The position numbers and the translations under genes are program-made. From an uncultured Atopobiaceae bacterium (GTDB lineage: Bacteria; Actinomycetota; Coriobacteriia; Coriobacteriales; Atopobiaceae), in contig CAAGLU010000015.1 in NCBI GenBank assembly GCA_900770865.1, forward strand, positions 1 to 13,569: a stretch of DNA of 13,569 bases, in the 5' to 3' direction. Below, piece by piece: positions 1-5,795 of the stretch; the first letter of the stretch is position 1; each line of letters opens with the position of its first letter. The notes beneath the pieces were generated by a model. The model made no database searches, had not been told where the DNA came from, and saw only the letters and a list, made by a program, of their open reading frames with translations.

Positions 1-2249
1 CGCCCTTCCCGATGCCCGGCGCGCGGTCCGCAAGCGTTGCCTATGCGGCGAGCGTATCCGTGGACGGCAACGCGAGCGATTGGACCAGCTCGGACCTGAT
101 CTCAGGCAGCGGTGCCATCTCCACCTGGGGCGCCACCACCGACGGAGCCAACCTCTATCTGCTGCTCGAGGGCAATTCCGGCAATGGGTACTGGACGGAA
201 CTCTCCGGCGTCTCGCTTTCCAGCGCCAACCTCAACGGGTCTTTCAACATCCAGCTGGTCCCCAACTCGAACACGGTGCAAAGTTTCAACTTGGATGGTT
301 GGAAGAGCATCAGCGGCGCTGCCTCCGCCGTTACGGGAGACTCGTCCGGAAACTACGTGTTCGAGGCCTCGATTCCCCTTAGCACGCTGGGCGGCTCATC
401 AGCAACGGTATCGTTCAACGGGGCCGAGAAGACCGTGCAGTTTGGCGGCGGCTCGGAGTCTGGGCAGTCGCAGGGCTCGGGTTCGGAGGCTGGCGGCACC
501 GGTTCAGAGTCCGGCGGCTCTGGGTCCGGCAGCACCGAGTCCGGCGGCTCTAGCTCGGAGTCTGGCTCCGGTTCTGAATCTGGTTCCGGCACCGGCTCAG
601 AGACCGGCGGCGGCTCCACCTCCACGGCAACGAGCAGCCCCACCGTCGACGGCAACCTCGACGACTGGGACACCAGCACGTCGAACCCCGCCTCAAGCGG
701 CAACGGCAACCAGAACGGCCTCACCAACTGGAAGATCGCCAAGGGTGCAGACGGCAACTACTACTTTGCCGCTTGGGGCATGGCGAACGGCTACGTGGGC
801 CACGACTGGGACCAGTTCCAAATTGACAGCCAGGGGAACGCGTTCGGAAACCTCGAGAAGAGCGGCGGCTCCTACGCCTCCGTGAACAACGGCAACGGCA
901 ACACCGAGGGCCCGCAGTACGTCGAGTGCATGATTCCCGCAAGCATGATGAGCGGGAGCACGTTCACCTTTGGTGGCACCTCAGTCAACATCGCCGACAT
1001 CCCGGACTACGTGGCGCCAACCCCGGAGGTCGACCCCGGCAAGTACACCGGCATCACCATCGACGGCAAGTTCAAGGACTGGAAGTACGTCGAGAAGACC
1101 GACGTCAAGAACCCCAACCCCGCGCAGCCCAACGCCCTGTCGCAGGTGGCTATGGTGTTTGACGGCGACGTCTACATCTACATCAAGGAGGGCCAGGGCG
1201 GCAGCGCGGCCGGCGCAGGCACGCACTCAAACGGCAAGTACTCCATTACGAGCGACCTTGGCCGCGAGAACGTGTTCCAGCTCAACCAGGACGGCACCGT
1301 AAGCGGCATCGCAGGCGCCGAGGCCAAGCACGTTGGCTCCGAGTGGGAGATCCGCATCCCGCGCGAGTCGCTCAACTACTACAGCGAGTCGCTCAACTTT
1401 GGCCTCTACCAGTCCGAGCCCTTCGTCTCGGGCGTCACCGACCTCAAGCAGGGCGCGAGCAACACGGACAAGTTCCAGGGCATTACCTACGACGGCAAGT
1501 ACGACGACTGGAACTCCTACCCCGTGACCACCATCTCGTACGCCACCGCCGGCACCCAGGACAAGAACGAGGACGCGTCCGCCGCCCTCTACGCGGATGG
1601 TTCCACCCTCTACATGTACGCCGAGACCACCATGCAGGCGCACATCGACGAGCAGCACAAGGATGGCACTGCCTTCACCAAGGCCATAACCATCGACCTT
1701 GCCGGCAGCGCAAGCTCCACCCAGGACATCGACGTCAACGGCGAGAACGACCTCTCGCCGCGCATCATCGCGGTTGACGAGAACGGCAACATCGACTGGA
1801 ACCCCGACCTCACAAGCCAGCCCGACGGCACAACACGCGAGTACGCCATCGTCGAGACCCACGCGACCTACGACACCAACAGCATGACCAACATCAACAA
1901 TGCAGCCTTTCAGGAGATGGGCGGCGTCCTTGGCCACGTGATGATCACGGTCAACGGCGACAAGTGCCAGGCCGAGTACAAGATCGACCTCAACAGCGTT
2001 GCCAAGATGCACAACTACTACCGCAGCCAGCACGGCAAGGCAGCAGACGACAGCCCGGACAACTACCAGTTCATCAGTGCGCGGTTCGGCCGCCTGGGCG
2101 ACCAGGTCGTTAGCACCACGGGTGCGTCAACCGGCCCGTGGATGGGCCTGGGCCTCTCTGGCATCGCCGTGGCTGGCGGGCTTCTCGCCAACCGTCGCCG
2201 CTCCAGGCGCGAGAAGGACCTCCCCCACTCGGAGACCGCATGCAAGTAG
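1..2249 (+). CDS. Secreted multi-module surface protein with Firmicu-CTERM-type sorting signal (5' partial)
   Basis: Probable substrate of the exosortase encoded next to it. The frame is open to the window edge. The first ATG (position 12) would give only the tail of a signal peptide, with an AYA/A cleavage-like site near residue 12 and no hydrophobic core, so the true start lies upstream. Counting from that ATG (745 aa), four modules each open with a DG-x-x-x-DW motif, at residues 18-24, 213-219, 351-357 and 494-500. This is typical of family 9 carbohydrate-binding/DOMON-like beta-sandwiches, so sugar binding is inferred. A Ser/Gly/Glu-rich linker (145-209) separates modules 1 and 2. The C-terminus has the tripartite layout of sorting signals: STTGASTGPW at 701-710, a hydrophobic span 711-727, and RRRSRR at 728-733. 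The stop overlaps the xrtG start by 10 bases. Sorting role: good confidence. Ligand: unknown. Confidence 0.85.
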   Translation, partial: PFPMPGARSASVAYAASVSVDGNASDWTSSDLISGSGAISTWGATTDGANLYLLLEGNSGNGYWTELSGVSLSSANLNGSFNIQLVPNSNTVQSFNLDGWKSISGAASAVTGDSSGNYVFEASIPLSTLGGSSATVSFNGAEKTVQFGGGSESGQSQGSGSEAGGTGSESGGSGSGSTESGGSSSESGSGSESGSGTGSETGGGSTSTATSSPTVDGNLDDWDTSTSNPASSGNGNQNGLTNWKIAKGADGNYYFAAWGMANGYVGHDWDQFQIDSQGNAFGNLEKSGGSYASVNNGNGNTEGPQYVECMIPASMMSGSTFTFGGTSVNIADIPDYVAPTPEVDPGKYTGITIDGKFKDWKYVEKTDVKNPNPAQPNALSQVAMVFDGDVYIYIKEGQGGSAAGAGTHSNGKYSITSDLGRENVFQLNQDGTVSGIAGAEAKHVGSEWEIRIPRESLNYYSESLNFGLYQSEPFVSGVTDLKQGASNTDKFQGITYDGKYDDWNSYPVTTISYATAGTQDKNEDASAALYADGSTLYMYAETTMQAHIDEQHKDGTAFTKAITIDLAGSASSTQDIDVNGENDLSPRIIAVDENGNIDWNPDLTSQPDGTTREYAIVETHATYDTNSMTNINNAAFQEMGGVLGHVMITVNGDKCQAEYKIDLNSVAKMHNYYRSQHGKAADDSPDNYQFISARFGRLGDQVVSTTGASTGPWMGLGLSGIAVAGGLLANRRRSRREKDLPHSETACK
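444..638 (+). repeat. Low-complexity Ser/Gly/Glu linker-coding repeat
   Basis: This stretch encodes residues 145-209 of the surface protein. It is built from imperfect repeats of GSESG/GSGSE-like units on codons such as GGC TCG GAG TCT. It joins the first beta-sandwich module to the second. Such linkers are flexible and Ser-rich, so it is a candidate O-glycosylation region, and the repeated DNA could vary in copy number between strains. Both points are inference. Confidence 0.75.
2112..2210 (+). other. C-terminal exosortase sorting signal (Firmicu-CTERM-like)
   Basis: Encodes residues 701-733 of the surface protein: a short polar motif (STTGASTGPW), a 17-residue hydrophobic span rich in Gly, Ala and Leu, then a basic cluster (RRRSRR). 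The same three-part design is used by LPXTG and PEP-CTERM signals, but there is no LPXTG and no PEP here. From memory, the TG.S/GPW-like motif matches the signal paired with XrtG, and xrtG is the next gene. The exact cleavage site is not known. Confidence 0.75.
2231..2234 (+). promoter_or_regulatory. Ribosome binding site deciding the xrtG start
   Basis: GGAG lies 5 bases before the ATG at 2240, inside the end of the surface-protein gene. It fixes the xrtG start at 2240 rather than at possible starts further upstream in the same frame, whose translation would be charged and unlike a membrane protein N-terminus. Confidence 0.6.
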
Positions 2250-2851
2250 GAAGCATCATCCTGTGCGCCGTCCTTGTCACCATCTGGGCGTTCGTCGTAC
2301 ATGTGCTGAGAAAGGCCAACCTCGCATTCTGGCGCTTCATCGTGGGCGCGGTTGGTCTCTTCCTTCTCGCCATGGCGTTTGTGCGACCGTGGGCAACGCT
2401 TCCCATGGCGCAGGGCGTCACGGCCATCGCCGGCCTTGTGGGCTCGCTCACGCACACGTTTGAGGCGTACTTCTTCTACGGGGTCATCTACATTCCCTGC
2501 GGAACAACTTCAATCACCATGCAGATTGACATGGAGTGCTCGGGCATCATCGAGACCATGGCGTTTCTCTCGCTTCTGGTGTTCTATCCGGTCTACTCGC
2601 GCTACGAGAAAGTGGCCGTGGGCATTCTTGGCTCTGCCATCCTCCTGGTATGCAACGCCCTGCGCATCGTGATCATCTGCGAGATTGTCCACTTCTTTGG
2701 GCCGGACGCGTTTGCCGTGGCACACACCTACATTGGCCGCTTCTTCTTCTACGCCATCACCATCCTTTTGTACTTCTACGTCTTCACCAAGCCGGACGTC
2801 ATCCAGATGAGGGTGGGTGGTCTGCGCTATGACGCCTCAAAGCGTTCTTAA
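2240..2851 (+). CDS. xrtG: Exosortase family protein XrtG (membrane transpeptidase)
   Basis: A 203-aa, very hydrophobic integral membrane protein with about six spans. Exosortases cut a C-terminal sorting signal on the outer face of the membrane and pass the protein to an acceptor. The expected catalytic residues are all visible: Cys100 in MECSGI, Arg142 in NALRIV and His162 in AHTYIGR. This order and spacing match the exosortase/archaeosortase superfamily. The size and the partners (TIGR03111-like glycosyltransferase, PTPS-like protein, PTPS-related membrane protein, Firmicu-CTERM-like substrate) point to the XrtG clade of Gram-positive bacteria. It overlaps the substrate gene by 10 bases and the glycosyltransferase by 23, so the three are probably translationally coupled. 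The acceptor to which XrtG joins its substrate is not known to me. Confidence 0.9.
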   Translation: MQVGSIILCAVLVTIWAFVVHVLRKANLAFWRFIVGAVGLFLLAMAFVRPWATLPMAQGVTAIAGLVGSLTHTFEAYFFYGVIYIPCGTTSITMQIDMECSGIIETMAFLSLLVFYPVYSRYEKVAVGILGSAILLVCNALRIVIICEIVHFFGPDAFAVAHTYIGRFFFYAITILLYFYVFTKPDVIQMRVGGLRYDASKRS

Positions 2852-4226
2852 CTCGTTCGTCTTCTGGTCCGCGTGGATCATCATCCCGCTCATTGTGGAA
2901 ATCATCCCCTCGTTTGCCTCGGTCATCGTGCTGGCACGGCGGCGCTTCCGCGACCGCAAGGCACCACCCGACCCGTCGCTCTGGCCCGAGATCTCGCTCA
3001 TCGTGCCGGTGTACAACTCGGCAGACACGCTCGAGGCCTGCCTGGCGTCGATTGACGGGGGCACCTACCCCACTGAGCAGCTTCGCGTCTTCCTGGTTGA
3101 CAACGGAAGCACCGACAACAGCTTTGAGGTCTTTGGTCGCTGCCAGAGCAAGTTCCCCTCGCTGCGCATGCAGTGGCTCAGCGCCGACCAGGGCAAGTCG
3201 AAGGCGCTCAACATGGCGCTCTACAACGCCGAGGGCAAGTACATCGTGAACATCGACAGCGACGGCGTCCTTGACCCGCGCGCGCTTACGAACCTTGTGC
3301 GCAAGTTCGAGAACCACCCCGAGACAAACTGCATGACCGGCGCCGTGCTCACGAGGCCGTCCCAGATAGAGGAGACCCCCACGCACGGCCTGCACCTGCT
3401 GAGAAGGCTCGAGTTTGTGGAGTACGCCCAGGCGTTTCTCGCCGGACGCAGCTACTCCTCCGAGCTCAACGCCATCTACACGCTCTCTGGTGCCTTCTCG
3501 GCCTTTAGGAAGTCCGCGATTCTCAAGTCGCGCATGTACACAACGGACACGGTGAGCGAGGACACCGACCTCACCTTCCAGATGCGCTACATCCAGCACG
3601 AGCGCGTTGTGATGTGCGACGACGCCATCTTTTATGTCTCGCCCATCTCGGGCATGAACGAGCTCTACACCCAGCGCCAGCGCTGGCAGCGCGGCACGCT
3701 TGAGGTTGCGCGCCTGTTCCCACAGAGCGAGCTCAAGCTGCGACGGGCCTTCACGGACGTCAACGTCTACACGCTGGTCTTTGACCACACCTTTGCGTTC
3801 CCGCGCCTCATCTGGTACGTGGCGCTGCTCTTCCTCATGGCCATGAACGTCTCGGCGCAGATCATCCTGTTCTCCGTGCTGATGATCTTTGCACTCTACG
3901 TTGTGGAGTCCTACCTCTACTTCATCTGCGTGCTGGTATTGCTGCGCATGGACCCTTCCCTGCGTCGGTACTACCTGCGCCAATGGTGGGTCGTGGCGCT
4001 TCTCCCCTTCTACAACACGCTGGTGTTCTTCTTTAGGGTTGCCGGCATCATCAACTCGGTCAACACCTCGGCAGCGTGGCACACGCGCAACCTCTCCGAG
4101 GAGTGGGGCGCGTTCCGACGCGCGTTCAAGTCCACGTTGGATTCCGGCAAGAACGCCTACTGGCGGGTCTTTGGATTCTTCAACACCAGCGCGCCATCCG
4201 CGCAGGCAAAGGGAGACGAGTCGTGA
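2829..4226 (+). CDS. XrtG-associated family 2 glycosyltransferase, processive type
   Basis: A 465-aa membrane glycosyltransferase. Residues about 11-36 form a first membrane span. The GT-A domain starts at ISLIVPVYNSADT (55-67) and shows DNGS (91-94), GKSKALN, the metal-binding DSD (143-145), SEDTD (243-247, catalytic base) and QRQRW (282-286). The QxxRW signature is typical of processive synthases such as hyaluronan, PNAG or cellulose synthase. At least three C-terminal spans follow (about 315-372 and 388-413). The order and partners fit TIGR03111, the exosortase G-associated glycosyltransferase. The ATG at 2829 is chosen over a GTG at 2817 because the extra four residues add nothing and ATG is commoner; neither has a strong ribosome binding site. 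It probably builds or extends a surface glycan on UDP-sugars; the sugar is unknown. Confidence 0.9.
   Translation: MTPQSVLNSFVFWSAWIIIPLIVEIIPSFASVIVLARRRFRDRKAPPDPSLWPEISLIVPVYNSADTLEACLASIDGGTYPTEQLRVFLVDNGSTDNSFEVFGRCQSKFPSLRMQWLSADQGKSKALNMALYNAEGKYIVNIDSDGVLDPRALTNLVRKFENHPETNCMTGAVLTRPSQIEETPTHGLHLLRRLEFVEYAQAFLAGRSYSSELNAIYTLSGAFSAFRKSAILKSRMYTTDTVSEDTDLTFQMRYIQHERVVMCDDAIFYVSPISGMNELYTQRQRWQRGTLEVARLFPQSELKLRRAFTDVNVYTLVFDHTFAFPRLIWYVALLFLMAMNVSAQIILFSVLMIFALYVVESYLYFICVLVLLRMDPSLRRYYLRQWWVVALLPFYNTLVFFFRVAGIINSVNTSAAWHTRNLSEEWGAFRRAFKSTLDSGKNAYWRVFGFFNTSAPSAQAKGDES
4208..4215 (+). promoter_or_regulatory. Ribosome binding site for the GTG start at 4223
   Basis: AAAGGGAG lies 7 bases before the GTG at 4223. 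The GTG overlaps the stop of the glycosyltransferase as GTGA, a typical coupled junction. This rules out earlier starts in that frame, which would run deep into the upstream gene. Confidence 0.65.
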
Positions 4227-5326
4227 GCACATCCCTCGCATCGCAACATACCGCCGGCGAGAAGCACGCCGACAAGGGCCCGCATGCCACGCTGAGAAGA
4301 ACCACGCTCATCGTCATTCCGCTGTGCGTGGTGTTTGTCCTTCTCGGCTGGCTTCAGATGCGCGACCTCGACAACGGCATAGTAGAGACGTACGCCAGGC
4401 AGCAGGACTCCTACGTGGGCATTGTGATCAACGAGATCAACCTCAACGAGGACCGCAGCACCGACGAGATCATCAGCGACATCCTCGGCACGCTCCACAA
4501 CTCTGCCAGCAGCTACTGGGCGTTCTCGCGCGGGCAGACCATGCTCTACGTGAAGGACGTGACCGAGACAAACCGCTACAAGGGCGTGAGTGCCAACACG
4601 TACTTTGACTCCACCCAGGCCGAGGAGTTTCTCGACAGCCTCAATGAGGACCAGGTTGTCCACCAGCGGATTCTCCTGGAGGGCGAGGACTACCTTGCCA
4701 GCGGCATCCAGTTTAGCTACGGCGGCAGCGACTACCGCCTCTGCCTGCTCACCAACATCAACGTTCTTCTCGGCAACAACGAGTACATGGGCGCGCGTGC
4801 TCGCATGGGCACCCTCTGGGCCTGCGTGATCGCGGTGTTCTGCGCTGGCATGCTGTTTACCGCCAACAACGTTGACCGCCGCCGACGCGAGCGCGACAGC
4901 GAGCGTGCGCAGGTGGCGCTGCTCAACGAGAGGCTGAGCCTGTCGTCCGAGAGGGTCCGGAGGATGGGGCTCTATGACGCGCGAGAAGGCGCGTGGAACA
5001 GCGGGCTTGTGGTGCGCTTTGCCCGCAAGCTGCGCGCGCGTAGCGTCGAGGGCGGCGCCGTGGTGCGCGTTGGCTGCAACACGCCGGAGGAGACGTTTGC
5101 GCTGCTCGAGCGCTGCGGGAAGGCCCTGGGTGACGGCGTCCTGCGTTTCCACAATACGGGCGAGCTCGAGGTCACGCTGCTCTTTGCCCACGGGACCCCG
5201 CACGACGCGACCGCAGCCGTAGAGCCGCTGCTGCAGGGCGGAGCCCACGTAGTTGCCGCCCAGTCGCTCGACGACGTGCTGGCAAACGCAGACAAATCCG
5301 GGGAGGATTCCCACGATGAAGACTAA
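4223..5326 (+). CDS. Two-span membrane protein with sensor-like outer domain and degenerate GGDEF-like inner domain
   Basis: A 367-aa protein from a GTG start. Membrane spans are at about 28-45 and 195-213, enclosing about 147 residues outside the cell. That domain has patterns of the PAS/Cache sensor type, but the family call is tentative. After span 2 comes a basic stretch (RRRRER), a short coiled coil, and a cytoplasmic domain from about residue 250. This resembles a worn GGDEF domain: LYDAREG (250-256) stands where LxDxLTG is usual, FALLERCGKAL precedes RFHNTGELEVTLLF (308-321) where RxGGDEFxVLL is expected, and VLANADKS (352-359) matches the end motif LLxxADxA. Only Glu314 of the signature remains, so cyclase activity is unlikely. 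It may bind c-di-GMP or act as a structural regulator of the glycosyltransferase it follows. The fold assignment is inference by eye. Confidence 0.65.
   Translation: MSTSLASQHTAGEKHADKGPHATLRRTTLIVIPLCVVFVLLGWLQMRDLDNGIVETYARQQDSYVGIVINEINLNEDRSTDEIISDILGTLHNSASSYWAFSRGQTMLYVKDVTETNRYKGVSANTYFDSTQAEEFLDSLNEDQVVHQRILLEGEDYLASGIQFSYGGSDYRLCLLTNINVLLGNNEYMGARARMGTLWACVIAVFCAGMLFTANNVDRRRRERDSERAQVALLNERLSLSSERVRRMGLYDAREGAWNSGLVVRFARKLRARSVEGGAVVRVGCNTPEETFALLERCGKALGDGVLRFHNTGELEVTLLFAHGTPHDATAAVEPLLQGGAHVVAAQSLDDVLANADKSGEDSHDED
5301..5306 (+). promoter_or_regulatory. Ribosome binding site of the PTPS-like gene
   Basis: GGGAGG sits 9 bases before the ATG at 5316, inside the last codons of the upstream gene. 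It supports the ATG at 5316 as the start, with an 11-base overlap, rather than a start near 5253. Confidence 0.65.
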
Positions 5327-5795
5327 CGGCCTGGAATACGAGCGCTCATACATCCTCAAGTTCTACCTCAACGCGCGCCACTACCTCACCGACGGCAGCT
5401 ACGTGGGAGAGACACACCCCCATACCTGGGAGTTCACGCTCACCATTGGGGTCTCGGGAATGCGCTTTGTGCGGTTCAACGTCTTCGAGGAGGGCATCGA
5501 CGCCTATCTCGAGCCCTATCGCAACAAGGTCCTGAACGACGAGCCGCCGTTCGACGTTGTCTCGCCCACGTTGGAGAACCTCGTCGAGGAGTTTGCGCAG
5601 AGCTTCTACGCCATCATCCAGAAGGCGGGCGGCACGCTTGTGCGCGTCGAGGGAAGCGAGAGCCCGGCCCGCACCTACGCGGTTGACATCGCGCCAACGC
5701 AGAGCAGCGACGGGCCCACGGACGCGGACATCGACCGCGTTGTTGACGACGCCGTGGACGGGTTGCTCGCTGCAGACGAGGAACGCGCCAAATGA
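5316..5795 (+). CDS. 6-pyruvoyl-tetrahydropterin synthase-like protein of the XrtG system
   Basis: A 159-aa soluble protein. The N-terminal half shows the metal-site pattern of the PTPS/QueD family: His22 in NARHYL, then His34 and His36 in ETHPHTWEF. The protein has no cysteine at all, so the catalytic Cys of PTPS/QueD is missing, and normal pterin or queuosine chemistry is unlikely. The end of the fold is seen around VRVEGSE and ARTYAVDI; an acidic tail follows. From family knowledge it matches TIGR03112, the PTPS-related protein found beside XrtG. It may bind zinc and a ligand or partner, perhaps the PTPS-related membrane protein encoded next, with which it shares an ATGA start/stop overlap. 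The actual role is unknown. An automatic label of 6-carboxytetrahydropterin synthase would be misleading. Confidence 0.82.
   Translation: MKTNGLEYERSYILKFYLNARHYLTDGSYVGETHPHTWEFTLTIGVSGMRFVRFNVFEEGIDAYLEPYRNKVLNDEPPFDVVSPTLENLVEEFAQSFYAIIQKAGGTLVRVEGSESPARTYAVDIAPTQSSDGPTDADIDRVVDDAVDGLLAADEERAK

Noticed and set aside
2112..2210. Classical sortase LPXTG signal
   Set aside because: No LPXTG-like motif precedes the hydrophobic span and no sortase gene is in the window, whereas an exosortase gene follows directly.
2799..4241. Long open frame on the - strand opposite the glycosyltransferase; similar long frames at 1227-2033, 4157-5359, 7463-8617 and 8070-9608
   Set aside because: They mirror well-supported + strand genes in GC-rich DNA. 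Their translations are rich in Arg, His and Val with no recognisable motif.
5316..5795. A true QueD or pterin biosynthesis enzyme
   Set aside because: The protein has no cysteine, no other pterin or queuosine genes are present, and the exosortase context matches a PTPS-related family instead.
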